From assembly GCA_022842785.1 (NCBI GenBank), contig JALHOW010000001.1, positions 620,001 through 684,000 on the forward strand: a DNA stretch of 64,000 bases, in the 5' to 3' direction. Source of the DNA: Hyphomicrobiaceae bacterium (GTDB taxonomy: Bacteria; Pseudomonadota; Alphaproteobacteria; Rhizobiales; Hyphomicrobiaceae). The position numbers were made by a program, and so were the translations under genes. This document shows positions 42,673-51,961 of the stretch, in pieces; the first letter of the stretch is position 1, and every line of letters begins with the position of its first letter. Below the pieces are notes generated by a model that was not told where the DNA came from, made no database searches, and saw nothing but the letters and a program-made list of their open reading frames with translations.

Positions 42673-44066
42673 CGCGCTTGGCGGATCTCGGTTTGACAGA
42701 CGCGGCGGTGGCGGTCCGGGAAGGGCGCGTCACCGCCGTCGAGCTGACCGCAGATTGCCTGCGTCGCGTGCAGGAGGTTGACGAGGGTATTCAGGCGTGG
42801 GCTTTCCTCGACTCCGAGCACGCGCTTCGTCAGGCGCAGGCTGCCGATCATCATCGCATGGCAGGTGGCCCGCTCGGTCCCCTCCACGGCGTGCCGATCG
42901 GCATCAAGGACATATTCGACACGTCCGACTATCCAACCGAGTTCGGATCGGCGCTCTGGCGAGGCCGCACGCCTCGGCAGGACGCCGTTGCGGTCGCGCG
43001 CTTGCGCGCTGCAGGCGCGGTCATCCTTGGGAAGACGGTGACGACCGAGTACGCCTACTTCCATCCGGGCAAGACGCGAAACCCTCATGACCCCGCGCGT
43101 ACGCCCGGCGGATCCTCGAGCGGGTCGGCGGCCGCGGTCGCTGCCGGTATGGTGCCCGCAGCAATCGGCTCTCAAACGAACGGCTCAGTTATCCGGCCCG
43201 CGTCCTTCTGCGGGGTGGTCGGTTTCAAGCCGACGCACGGGCTCATACCGCGCACGGGGGCGATGCTGCTCTCGCGTGCGCTCGATCATGTGGGCGTTTT
43301 CGCCCGCTCCGTTGCCGACGCGGCACTCATGGCGGATGTCCTCGCCGGCTACGACGCAGAGGATCCGGATACACGTCCCGTGACAACCGGCTATCTCGCC
43401 CCTGCTGCTGCCAGCGAACCGCCGCTGCCGCCGCGCTTCGCTTTCGTCAAGGGACCCGCGTGGAAAGCTGCGGACCCATATCTCGATGAAGCCTTTGCCG
43501 AGCTTGTCGCGGCTCTCGGCGACAACGTGAGCATGGTCGATATCGGTGCCTCGTTCGATCGCGGCATCGACTTCCACGGCACGATCATGGCGGCCGACAT
43601 GGCCCACAATTTCCGCCACGATGCTGCCAGGGGTGGCGACGCGCTGAGTGTTCAGCTCCGTGAGCTCCTTGCGCGGGGCCAGAAGATAAGCGCGTTCGAT
43701 TATCTCGAAGCAGTATCGGCAGCCGAGAGTTTCAATCGGCTTCTCGATGAAGTCTTCAACGAGTACGACGCCATTCTTACATCCTCGTCTCCGGGCGAAG
43801 CGCCGATCGGCACCGCGACGGGCAATCCGATCTTCTGCTCTCTTTGGACGTATCTCGGCACACCGGCCGTCTCGCTGCCGCTGCTCATCGGGCCTAATGG
43901 ACTGCCGGTTGGCGTGCAGCTCATCGGGCGTCGCGGCAATGACGCCCGTCTCCTGCGAACGGCCCGCTGGCTTTCTCGGCACGTTGCCGATGGTGGCCGA
44001 AGCAGGAAGTCATCCTCGAAATCAAAAAGCTCCGGCCGACGGACCGGCCAAGGGAGGTCCAAGTGA
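42669..44066 (+). CDS. Amidase signature family hydrolase
   Basis: The 465-residue amidase shows the Ser-cisSer-Lys triad: Lys80 in HGVPIGIKDIFD, the cis-serine in RTPGGSSSGSAA around 149-150, and nucleophile Ser173 in SQTNGSVIRPASFCG. It differs from the amidase at 4959 in the nucleophile segment (SQTNGS against TDTGGS), so the two probably act on different substrates. The frame extends to 42600, but ATG 42669 gives the family N-terminus (LADLGLTDAAVAVREGRVTA). It is coupled to a small membrane protein that overlaps its stop (GTGA). Confidence 0.9.
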   Translation: MTRLADLGLTDAAVAVREGRVTAVELTADCLRRVQEVDEGIQAWAFLDSEHALRQAQAADHHRMAGGPLGPLHGVPIGIKDIFDTSDYPTEFGSALWRGRTPRQDAVAVARLRAAGAVILGKTVTTEYAYFHPGKTRNPHDPARTPGGSSSGSAAAVAAGMVPAAIGSQTNGSVIRPASFCGVVGFKPTHGLIPRTGAMLLSRALDHVGVFARSVADAALMADVLAGYDAEDPDTRPVTTGYLAPAAASEPPLPPRFAFVKGPAWKAADPYLDEAFAELVAALGDNVSMVDIGASFDRGIDFHGTIMAADMAHNFRHDAARGGDALSVQLRELLARGQKISAFDYLEAVSAAESFNRLLDEVFNEYDAILTSSSPGEAPIGTATGNPIFCSLWTYLGTPAVSLPLLIGPNGLPVGVQLIGRRGNDARLLRTARWLSRHVADGGRSRKSSSKSKSSGRRTGQGRSK

Positions 44067-44230
44067 CGAACTTCATCACAGGCATCATCGGGATCGTGTT
44101 GGTCGTCGGCTTTCTGGGGTTCATGCTGGTGTGGGTGCCGGCGCCCCCGCTGATCATTATTGTGATCTTTGTCATGGGCCTGCTCATCGTCGACTTCATA
44201 AAGTCATTGCGCTCAGGCAACGGCCGCTGA
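44063..44230 (+). CDS. Small two-helix membrane protein coupled to amidase
   Basis: This 55-residue protein starts at a GTG that overlaps the amidase stop (GTGA) and has AGGGAGG five bases before it. It is almost wholly hydrophobic, with two helices split by a WVPAPP turn: TGIIGIVLVVGFLGFMLVW and LIIIVIFVMGLLIVDFI. A short basic tail (KSLRSGNGR) follows. I do not recognise a family. Coupling suggests it is made with the amidase and could tether it or aid transport. Confidence 0.6.
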   Translation: MTNFITGIIGIVLVVGFLGFMLVWVPAPPLIIIVIFVMGLLIVDFIKSLRSGNGR

Positions 44231-44311
44231 GGGAGACGCTCCCTCTGGAAGTCGGAACGGGGCGGGGGCGTTACTCGGGCCGAGAGTTCGGCTGGCACCT
44301 CGCCCAGTCGC

Positions 44312-45508
44312 CTAGTTGAACGCGCTGTAGAGCTCGTCAAGTGCGTGGACCAGGTCCGCCATCTGGACGTCGGAGTGCGCGGGGCTCGGCGTGAGGCGCA
44401 TGCGCTCCGTACCTTTCGAGACAGTGGGGTAGTTGATCGGCTGCACGTAGATCCCATGCTGGCTAAGGAGGCTGTCCGTTACCGCCTTGCAGCGAATGGG
44501 ACAGCCGACCATCACAGGGACGATGTGACTGGGATTGTCCATGACGGGCAAGCTCTTCGCCTTCAGTAGCCTCTTGAGCGTGCGGGCGCGCTCCTGATGC
44601 CGGGCGCGCTCGATCGTGCTGGTCTTCAAGTGGCGGATGGAAGCCAATGCGCCGGCCGCGATCGCTGGTGCGAGGGACGTCGTGAAGATGAACCCCGGCG
44701 CAAATGAACGGATTGCGTCACAAAGATCGCGCGAGCCGGCGATGTAGCCCCCCATGACACCAAAGCCCTTGGCGAGCGTGCCATTGATGATGTCGACGCG
44801 ATCCAACACGCCGTCACGCTCGGCAATGCCACCGCCGCGGGGACCGTACATGCCGACCGCGTGCACCTCATCGAGATAGGTGAGTGCACCGTACTTGTCG
44901 GCGAGATCGCAGATCGCCGCGATCGGCGCTATGTGACCGTCCATGGAGTAGACGCTCTCGAATGCGATGATCTTGGGCGTGCTCTTCGGGCACTTCCTGA
45001 GCTTGGCTTCGAGATCGTCGATGTCGTTGTGGCGGAATATGTGCTTCTCGCACATGCCGTGGCGGATGCCTTCGATCATCGACGCGTGGTTCTTCTCGTC
45101 CGAGAAGACGACCGTGCCGTGCACGAGCTTGATGAGGGTTGAAAGCGTCGCATCATTGGCGACATAGGCTGACGTGAAGAGAAGTGCGGCCTCCTTGCCG
45201 TGCAGGTCCGCGAGCTCGCTCTCGAGTTCGACGTGATAGTGCGTCGTGCCGGAGATGTTTCGCGTGCCGCCCGAGCCCGCACCCACCGCGTCGATCGCCT
45301 CATGCATAGCCGCCAGGACCGCCGGGTGCTGGCCCATGCCGAGGTAATCGTTGGAGCACCACACGGTAATTTCGCGCGCGCCGCTCGTTGCGAGATGATC
45401 GGCAACGGGAAAGTTCCCGCGACGGCGCTTCAGGTCGGCAAACACGCGATAGCGCCCTTCCCGATGAAGGACCTCGATCTGCTGCTGGAAGACATGCTCA
45501 AAGTTCAT
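44312..45508 (-). CDS. hemA: 5-aminolevulinate synthase
   Basis: The enzyme condenses glycine and succinyl-CoA to 5-aminolevulinate, the first step of heme synthesis by the C4 route used in alphaproteobacteria. At 398 residues it has full length. The PLP lysine is Lys247 in [13 protein letters not shown], the ring-nitrogen aspartate Asp213 is in [13 protein letters not shown], and [20 protein letters not shown] is the substrate region. ATG 45508 follows GGAGAG by six bases. It lies 32 bases after a CcmI-like gene in a probable operon with a pentaheme cytochrome and a beta-barrel. A gene copy tied to that operon would supply extra heme. Confidence 0.95.
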   Translation of the reverse strand: MNFEHVFQQQIEVLHREGRYRVFADLKRRRGNFPVADHLATSGAREITVWCSNDYLGMGQHPAVLAAMHEAIDAVGAGSGGTRNISGTTHYHVELESELADLHGKEAALLFTSAYVANDATLSTLIKLVHGTVVFSDEKNHASMIEGIRHGMCEKHIFRHNDIDDLEAKLRKCPKSTPKIIAFESVYSMDGHIAPIAAICDLADKYGALTYLDEVHAVGMYGPRGGGIAERDGVLDRVDIINGTLAKGFGVMGGYIAGSRDLCDAIRSFAPGFIFTTSLAPAIAAGALASIRHLKTSTIERARHQERARTLKRLLKAKSLPVMDNPSHIVPVMVGCPIRCKAVTDSLLSQHGIYVQPINYPTVSKGTERMRLTPSPAHSDVQMADLVHALDELYSAFN

Positions 45509-45540
45509 ATCGCTCTCCTGCGCGCTCGGCGTCGCGGCCG

Positions 45541-46341
45541 TCACTCGACTTTGAGGCCGAGTTCATTGGCCGCGGCCGTGATCTTCCCGGATGCCGCCGC
45601 ATCGTCCTTGAAGACGTCGAGCGCTTTGCGCAGGGCTGTAGCCGCGACATCCTTCTCACCAAGCACGACGCGAGAGCGCATGAGCCTGGTCCAACCGTCG
45701 GGATCGCGCGGAGAGTTCTCGAGGCGAGCGGCCAGACCATCGACCATCGATCGTATGGCTGTCTCACGATCCTGCGGAGGCATAGCCTGGTAGGCGGCAA
45801 CCTGCTCGGCGCTTGGTTCGCCGGGCGCCTTGTGGGGAGCTGCAGATTGCATGGGCGGAGCCGCAGTTGCGGTCTCGCTTTCGGCGGCCTTGGTCTTGGC
45901 CTCGTCGTATTCGAGCTTGAGCTCGAAGGAGTTGGGATCGAGCTCTACGGCCTTCGCATAGGCAGCCGTAGCCTCTTTGTAGCGGCCGATGTGATAGTAG
46001 GACCACCCGAGGGTCCGCCAACCTTTGCCGTCTTCGGGTGCGCTCTTGAGCCGATCCGCAAGCCGATCGGCCATCGTGTTCACATCCGGAAGAAGTTTGG
46101 CGCCCGGCGGCGGCGCCGTCGTATGGTCGGCACCATTGGACTGCGCATAGTCCTTCAGGCGCGCGAGCGTGGCGTCACTGGATCCGGAGCGCGACGTGGC
46201 CGTCACGGCAGTCGACCCTTTCAGATAGGACGCTGCCGCACCCAGACCTGCCGCGAGCAGACACACGGCAGCTGCTACGATCAGTATTCCGGCGCCACCT
46301 CGCAGGCCGCGTTCTTTCTCCGATGCAATCTGGCTGCTCAT
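45541..46341 (-). CDS. Membrane-anchored TPR protein, CcmI/CycH-like
   Basis: The 266-residue protein has one membrane anchor ([23 protein letters not shown]), then periplasmic TPR repeats: [20 protein letters not shown] with [15 protein letters not shown], then a linker, then [37 protein letters not shown] closely resembles the heme-ligation chaperone CcmI, which holds apocytochrome c for heme attachment, but the double N-terminal helix of CcmI is absent. Its place between a multiheme-cytochrome unit and hemA supports a maturation role. ATG 46341 is preferred because AGGAC stands seven bases before it. Confidence 0.75.
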   Translation of the reverse strand: MSSQIASEKERGLRGGAGILIVAAAVCLLAAGLGAAASYLKGSTAVTATSRSGSSDATLARLKDYAQSNGADHTTAPPPGAKLLPDVNTMADRLADRLKSAPEDGKGWRTLGWSYYHIGRYKEATAAYAKAVELDPNSFELKLEYDEAKTKAAESETATAAPPMQSAAPHKAPGEPSAEQVAAYQAMPPQDRETAIRSMVDGLAARLENSPRDPDGWTRLMRSRVVLGEKDVAATALRKALDVFKDDAAASGKITAAANELGLKVE

Positions 46342-46393
46342 GATATGTCCTCGCATAGTTTACTGTCAGGCCTGGGCCGACATCCGCAATCCA

Positions 46394-48022
46394 TCAGAAC
46401 TTCCTGCGAAGTTCCGTGCGGACGCCGAAGTTGTCCTCTCTGCCCTCGATGAACTGGTAGGTCGCATCCGCGCGCAGGATCCAGGAATGGTTGAGCGCGA
46501 TCTGATAGCGCACACCGAGGCCGTACTGCGCTTCCTGGACGCTCGTGTCGGAGTTGCCGAAGGGCTGCACCATGGCCGCCTCGAATACGAGCTGCTGGTC
46601 CAGGTTGAAGAGATACTGCAGGCCGATCGCACCGCCCCACGCATCCGCAGCCGTGTCATTGAGCTTGGGAAAGCCCGTCAGCGCGTCGGTCTCGAAGTTG
46701 ATACCGACGTTCTTCAAGATACCGGCATTGAACCCGTCGACGAGTGGCTGCGGATTTCCGACGCCAACGAAGAAGTTCGCATACGGGATCAGCGTGCTCG
46801 GCAAGCGCGTGATCAGGCTGTTCTCCGAGATGATGGCAAAGCCGTCATCGTTCGCGCCATTGCCGAAGTTCGCGAAGACACGCGTCGAGTTCGATATGGT
46901 GTTGGCGTAGCGCCGCGAGTAGGCGGCGGTCACGAAGTTCGTGTACTGGCCCTCCAGCTCTCTCGTGCCTTCCAGGAGGCCGTACCCGGCTTCGATGTAT
47001 CCGCTGAAGGCATCGATGAACGTGGTGATGCCGTAGATGTTGGCGTGGCGCTTGTTCACGCCGAGGATGCCGGGATTGTCGACATTATCGAAACCGGCGA
47101 ACAGCGTGATGTCGAAGTTGGCAAGCCCGAGCGCCGCGGAGTTCTTCGCAGGGATACTCACCGCGCCGCCGAGAATTGCGTCGTTCGCCCAGATGCCATT
47201 CTGGAGGAACAGCGGGAACAGGCCGAACGTGAAGGGCAGGTCGAACCCGGCCTGCTTGCCGGATAGGCCGGAATAGATGGACCCGAGATCGCCCTCGAAG
47301 AAGAGCGTTTGCGGGTTGAGGTCGAACTCGCCGGTGAGCCTGCCATCGCCGTCGCCGCCCGAGAATTCATAGCGGGTGAAGCGATTGTTCCGCTGAAGCG
47401 GCGTGAAGAAGGCGTGTATGCGTTCGGTGCCGGTGATCTTGAAATCGACGTCGACGTTCACGCGTGTCGCGATCTGACCGACATCCCTGCCGTTGTTTCT
47501 GTTGAAGGCGACAGCTGTTCGCCAGTCGCCGTACACTGCAAGACCCGGCACCAACGGATTCAAAGCACCGAGAATGGTGCTGCTCTCTTCGTACGCGCCG
47601 GACGTGTATTGCGGGCGACCAAGCTCGAATATCGGGCGCGGGGTTTCGACATCGACCTTCGCGCCGTAGATGTCGACGTTCGACTTCGGGTCGTACTTTC
47701 CTTCGTACTGCGGGTCGGAGCGGAATAGGTCGTCGGTGGAGTCTTTGCCGCTGCCCTTGCGTACTTCGGTGACTTTTTCGCCGTCAGCAGACTTCTTCTT
47801 GGCGGCCGCACCTACGTACCGCGGCTCCTGGTACTCGGAGGGAAACAAGGACGATCCGCCGGGCCAGAGTGTGCTCAACCAGCTCTCCGATTGCCCCTGG
47901 CTGCCTTGCGCTGCGGCGGGCGCGGCACTCGCAACTGACATCACAAAAAATGCGCCGGCGATCAGCGCGATGGTAGCGGTCGTTCTTCTGGCGCGGCATA
48001 GAAAGCTGCCAATACAAGTCAT
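46394..48022 (-). CDS. Outer-membrane beta-barrel protein linked to multiheme cytochrome
   Basis: This 542-residue protein has a signal peptide (TTATIALIAGAFFVMSVASA, cleavage near APAAAQ), a charged N-terminal region and then alternating strands ending in LRADATYQFIEG and a C-terminal phenylalanine, as in outer-membrane proteins. Strand-like segments include TRVNVDVDFKITGTERIHAF, GLANFDITLFAGFDNVDNPG and IGLQYLFNLDQQLVFEAAMV. No family name comes to mind. The gene follows the pentaheme cytochrome by 100 bases on the same strand. A conduit role, as in porin-cytochrome complexes, is possible but unproven; it lacks the N-terminal CXXC motif I associate with MtrB. Confidence 0.7.
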   Translation of the reverse strand: MTCIGSFLCRARRTTATIALIAGAFFVMSVASAAPAAAQGSQGQSESWLSTLWPGGSSLFPSEYQEPRYVGAAAKKKSADGEKVTEVRKGSGKDSTDDLFRSDPQYEGKYDPKSNVDIYGAKVDVETPRPIFELGRPQYTSGAYEESSTILGALNPLVPGLAVYGDWRTAVAFNRNNGRDVGQIATRVNVDVDFKITGTERIHAFFTPLQRNNRFTRYEFSGGDGDGRLTGEFDLNPQTLFFEGDLGSIYSGLSGKQAGFDLPFTFGLFPLFLQNGIWANDAILGGAVSIPAKNSAALGLANFDITLFAGFDNVDNPGILGVNKRHANIYGITTFIDAFSGYIEAGYGLLEGTRELEGQYTNFVTAAYSRRYANTISNSTRVFANFGNGANDDGFAIISENSLITRLPSTLIPYANFFVGVGNPQPLVDGFNAGILKNVGINFETDALTGFPKLNDTAADAWGGAIGLQYLFNLDQQLVFEAAMVQPFGNSDTSVQEAQYGLGVRYQIALNHSWILRADATYQFIEGREDNFGVRTELRRKF

Positions 48023-48122
48023 TTCAAATTCCAATGTCGTGAGGCTGATGTGCGGGGTGAGGTGGGGCCCGCTTGCTCGCACCCAGTGCGGGCCCCAATC
48101 CGTAACCCTCGGCGATCCGGAA

Positions 48123-50123
48123 CTAGCGCTTGATTTCGAGCTGCGCCGTTGAAGCTTTGAAGCTCAACATTCGCTCGTTCATGCGCCGTTCCATTTCCTT
48201 CGTCGCGCCAACGAAGCGCATGAAGTAGATCGGCTCAGCTCGGCTTCGCAATCTGAAGGCGAGGCGATAGTTGCCCGGCTTCTTGATGAGGTTGCCTGGC
48301 ACGCGGTACTTCGCGAGCCTTTCGCCCAAAGGCGGCAACGAGTGGTTCTCCATGCGCACCAGTGGCGGATGGTTGAGAACCTTGGTCGGAACCTGCGGCG
48401 GGCGCAGATGCGGCAGCGGGTCAACGTCGAAGTTCACCGGCAGGTACATCTCGCGGTCCGTGCCCTTGACGTTGGTGGTCAAGAACTTCGTCTGGAAGTT
48501 CACGAGCTGCTGGTCGGTCTTGATGCGACCGGCGGCTACATCCAGGCTGTGCAGATCGGCGACGTCGCCGTTGCTGTCGACATAGCCGGACTCCCAGATG
48601 TTCTGTCCGTCAGGATCGACGAGCGCGACGTTCACCCAGAGCTGGGGCTGCGCACCGAGCGATCCAGAAGGAAGATTGTGCCCCGAATTGAGGTTCTTGA
48701 TCTTGTAGGAGAACGCCAGTTCCCTGCCGATCCTCGGCTCGCTCTCGAAGTAAGGGCCGCCGACCTCAGCGCCGTTCTCCATGACCTGCCGCCTGACTTC
48801 GTCGCGCTCGTCAAGCTTGCGGATGTTCTCCTCGATGATTTGTCGTGCATCCTCGCGGTCGAGCCCATCGGCCCAGCGCTTCGGAAACGTCACCTTGATC
48901 TTGTTGGACGCAACCTTGTCCTCGAACTCGGCAGTGCCCCATCCGGCGCGCCAGTCGAACTCGAGCCAATCCTTCATGGTGAAGGCCTGGGCCTTCGTGT
49001 TGTGCGGGAACACGCCCGGATGTGCGATCGAGTAGCCTGGGCCGATGAAGCGATGATTGGAGTGCTTGCGTCCCGGATTGATCTCCTTGCCGCCGACGAT
49101 GGCCGAGGGTGCTGTCGCATAGCCCTCGGGCTTTCCGGGCACCTTGCCCATGTGGCAGTCCTGACAGGTGACGCCTTCTTTCCTTGCCGGGCTGTCGCGA
49201 TACTGATCCCATACGATCTCGAGCTTGATGCCGAGATTGACGGCGACCTGGTGACAGCTGACGCAGAACTCCGACTTGCCAAGCTGCGGGTTCGTCATCA
49301 TGCCGTTGTGAATGCTCGTGCCGCGCCCGTCCTTGCTGGTCTTGACGGAGTAGGTTTCTTTGTTCGCGAGAATGTCCTTGATGACACTCTTCTCGCCAGT
49401 GCCATAGACCGGATCGAAGATCTTGCCCGGCTCGACGCGACGCTCGCCGTCCACCTTGCCGTACTGCTCGCTGACGCGGTGGCAGGTGATGCAGGTCACG
49501 CCCTCGCGGGAAATCGCGGCGCGCTGCCAAAGCGGTGTGTCGCGCTTCTCTCCGAGCTGCGTTCCGACCTGCGCATGACAGCGCACGCAGAAGGTACCGA
49601 CCGTGCCTTGTGTCAGCTCCGTAAACTTCTGCTCGAAGGCGTGAAACATCGGCGAGATAGAAGAGTAGGCGTGCTGCGACGACGCCCACTCTTCATAAAT
49701 CTCCTTATGACATTCGCCGCACTGCGCGGCCGTCGGAAAGAGGGACAGGGTCTCCTCGTCAATCACGGGAATTGGAGAGGCTTGGTCCTTGGAAGCCTTC
49801 GCGATGGCCCCGAAGATCGACATCTGCCCTTTGCCGTACGAGCCCGCACCGGCCGATACGTTCTGCCCCCCGGCAGGCGCACCGCCCTTGGCTCTCTTCT
49901 GCTCGTCTTCCTTGATGAGGGCATCGAGCTTGGACTTGGCATCGGGTTGCCCGGCCTGGACAAGCATAAGTCGTTGCTCGGGCTGCACGCTCTCAGTTTG
50001 CACGGCCTCGCCGGACTCCGCGACGGCCTTCTGGCTGAGGAACGCTGTTTGGCTCAGGATTGCGCCTGCAAACGCGCATGAAAGCATCGATGCGCCGGAT
50101 AATACCGTCAACGCGGTACGCAT
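48123..50123 (-). CDS. Pentaheme cytochrome c (c554-type domains)
   Basis: The 666-residue protein has a signal peptide (ALTVLSGASMLSCAFAGAIL) and five CXXCH heme sites: about residues 135 (CGECH), 179 (CVRCH), 211 (CITCH), 287 (CVSCH) and 320 (CQDCH). The order and spacing resemble cytochrome c554-type domains. A 330-residue C-terminal part without heme sites follows; it contains LNSGHNLPSGSLGAQPQLWV and NVALVDPDGQNIWESGY and looks beta-rich. ATG 50123 is preferred over 50153 because GGGGGA stands about eight bases before it. It heads the minus-strand operon and is divergent from the reductase-tetraheme-decaheme unit. Confidence 0.88.
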   Translation of the reverse strand: MRTALTVLSGASMLSCAFAGAILSQTAFLSQKAVAESGEAVQTESVQPEQRLMLVQAGQPDAKSKLDALIKEDEQKRAKGGAPAGGQNVSAGAGSYGKGQMSIFGAIAKASKDQASPIPVIDEETLSLFPTAAQCGECHKEIYEEWASSQHAYSSISPMFHAFEQKFTELTQGTVGTFCVRCHAQVGTQLGEKRDTPLWQRAAISREGVTCITCHRVSEQYGKVDGERRVEPGKIFDPVYGTGEKSVIKDILANKETYSVKTSKDGRGTSIHNGMMTNPQLGKSEFCVSCHQVAVNLGIKLEIVWDQYRDSPARKEGVTCQDCHMGKVPGKPEGYATAPSAIVGGKEINPGRKHSNHRFIGPGYSIAHPGVFPHNTKAQAFTMKDWLEFDWRAGWGTAEFEDKVASNKIKVTFPKRWADGLDREDARQIIEENIRKLDERDEVRRQVMENGAEVGGPYFESEPRIGRELAFSYKIKNLNSGHNLPSGSLGAQPQLWVNVALVDPDGQNIWESGYVDSNGDVADLHSLDVAAGRIKTDQQLVNFQTKFLTTNVKGTDREMYLPVNFDVDPLPHLRPPQVPTKVLNHPPLVRMENHSLPPLGERLAKYRVPGNLIKKPGNYRLAFRLRSRAEPIYFMRFVGATKEMERRMNERMLSFKASTAQLEIKR

Positions 50124-50838
50124 TACTCTATTCCCCCGTAGATCTATCCTCATTCCCCCTAGATTTCAGGGCGGCATCCCGATTTATATTTATTGGCGTA
50201 GCGGCGGTATTCGGCCGCCATGCGGGATTGCCAAACTGAAGATGAAAGAGGCTAGTAATAGAAAGGGGCGCGAAGGGGTCGCATCCAAAGCCAAATCATG
50301 GCAAGAATCAGCAAAACTTGCGTCAAATGCTCGATGCGAGTTTTCACGAAGCCGCGAAATATTGAAATAATCACCTGACTAATAAATCAAATTTGCTATA
50401 GTCATTTATGAGAGTAAAAGCATTACAGATTATGTCAACGCGCTCACGCGTTGCCGGATATGCTTCTAACTATCCGACAAGATGCCGCTTTTTCAGGCGT
50501 CTTATGCCGGCCTGCGGCCTTGCGATGCCCCGACGTGTCAGGCGCTAATTCGCCAGCGAGACGCTATTCAATTTCGCCCGAAAAGTGTCGACTGCTCGCC
50601 ATCTGTAATCATCAAACGGTCATTGTCTGAACACGATGGGGGGATGGATTAATGGCGAAAGTCGAGGGCGATTGGATCTCATTCGATATGGCTGAATAGC
50701 GATCCCATCTCCATCCGCGATGTCGCGGATATTCAGCTCCAAAATGTTTGGCTAGCTGAGTAACCCAGGAATCGCAGTGACGGCGGTGTTTTGGCGCCAG
50801 CCGTAAGGTTAGTAATCGAGTCCTTCCGGGAACGGCCC
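50124..50838. other. Divergent intergenic region between cytochrome operons
   Basis: About 715 bases separate the two divergent multiheme operons. The middle, near 50360-50440, is clearly richer in A and T than the surroundings. No gene is convincing; a 46-codon frame from ATG 50408 has no recognisable content. The region must hold both promoters and probably a shared regulatory site. I could not find a clean FNR or sigma-54 match in it. Confidence 0.6.
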
Positions 50839-51954
50839 ATGTCTGGAAACTGCGAGATCACGGTCAACGGCACCACCTTCAGGGCGCGCCGCGGCGAGAT
50901 CCTGTTGGATGCCGCGCTCAACAATGGCGTCGACCTTCCCTACGATTGTCGATCCGGCCATTGCGGCACGTGCTGCGTGCGGCTGGTTTCGGGCGAAGTA
51001 CACGGCGGCGAAGGCGCCGAACCCGGCGTCGTCCACGCCTGTCAGTGCCGTGTCGTTGGCGATGCCATACTGGAGAAGGAGCAATCAGGCGTTCGCAGTG
51101 TCGAAGGCGTGCTCAGTTCGCTGCGACCACTCTCGTCCGATGTGATCGAAGTGGGCATCCGGACAGACCGCGCGTTACCCTATCTGGCAGGTCAATATGC
51201 GCAGGTGCGGTTCAGGGGTTATCCGAGCAGGCCCTTCAGCATCACGCACCCACTGCACGCAAACCCCGACAGCCAATCCGTCTGGTTCCATGTGCGGCGC
51301 ATGAAAGGCGGGCGCGTCACGTCCGCACTCGGCAGGCGCATCAAGCCAGGCCATCGTGTGAAGCTGATCGGTCCTTATGGCTCCGCGCATTTCCGGCCGA
51401 ACCTTGAAGGCCGGCTGATGCTCATCGCCACCAACACGGGGTTCGCGCCGATATGGTCGATCGCCGTCGCGGCACTGCGTGAGAATCCGGAGCGGATGAT
51501 GATGATCATCGCCGGCGGCCGCACGCTCGAGTCACTTTATATGGTGCCGGCTCTCGCGCGATTGGCCCGCTTTCCGAACGTCCTTATCGTGCCTGTTTGC
51601 AGCACGCCGCAGAACGTGACGGATGCGGTGAAGCTTGGCCGGCCAACCGACTACTTGCCGCACCTGCTGCCGAGCGACGTGCTCTTCGTTTGCGGCGCGC
51701 CGGGGATGGTTGATGCAATCAAATCGGTCGCAGGTCGTGCCCGTGCGGTCTGCTATGCGGATCCGTTCCTGCCGAGCACCGACGACACGATCGAGGAAGG
51801 CGTACTGACACGTGCCATGGGGTGGCTTTCCGTGCCCTCCATTCGGCAGATCGGCCAACTCTCTATCGATCGCTCACAAGATCGGCAGGAGCCGCCGATG
51901 CGCACGCCCAGGATGGACGCTGAAGCAAGGGTGAGAAGTCATTTTCGTTCGTAA
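50839..51954 (+). CDS. 2Fe-2S ferredoxin-type flavoprotein reductase
   Basis: This 371-residue cytoplasmic protein fuses two units. The N-terminal plant-type ferredoxin domain has the four ligands in [11 protein letters not shown] and HACQC. The ferredoxin-NADP reductase-like part has the FAD motif RPFSIT in [13 protein letters not shown] and the NAD(P) motif [12 protein letters not shown], with a C-terminal [10 protein letters not shown]. Such proteins pass electrons from NAD(P)H to oxygenases or redox partners. No oxygenase gene is near; instead two multiheme cytochromes and a membrane protein follow on the same strand. ATG 50839 is chosen over 50791; its ribosome-binding site is weak. The likely partner is the membrane protein at 53085. 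Confidence 0.88.
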   Translation: MSGNCEITVNGTTFRARRGEILLDAALNNGVDLPYDCRSGHCGTCCVRLVSGEVHGGEGAEPGVVHACQCRVVGDAILEKEQSGVRSVEGVLSSLRPLSSDVIEVGIRTDRALPYLAGQYAQVRFRGYPSRPFSITHPLHANPDSQSVWFHVRRMKGGRVTSALGRRIKPGHRVKLIGPYGSAHFRPNLEGRLMLIATNTGFAPIWSIAVAALRENPERMMMIIAGGRTLESLYMVPALARLARFPNVLIVPVCSTPQNVTDAVKLGRPTDYLPHLLPSDVLFVCGAPGMVDAIKSVAGRARAVCYADPFLPSTDDTIEEGVLTRAMGWLSVPSIRQIGQLSIDRSQDRQEPPMRTPRMDAEARVRSHFRS

Positions 51955-51961
51955 GGGGTAC

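Noticed and set aside
46340-47266. Plus-strand open frame of 308 codons across the outer-membrane barrel gene
   Set aside because: It is a shadow of the beta-barrel gene; no signal, motif or ribosome-binding site supports it.
48342-50081. Plus-strand open frame of 579 codons across the pentaheme gene
   Set aside because: The minus strand carries five CXXCH sites and a signal peptide in this stretch, while the plus frame has Leu/Val/Arg-rich composition without domain features.
50360-50440. FNR-type box in the AT-rich region between cytochrome operons
   Set aside because: Only loose half-site resemblance (TTGAA, ATAATCAC); not close enough to TTGAT, four bases, ATCAA.
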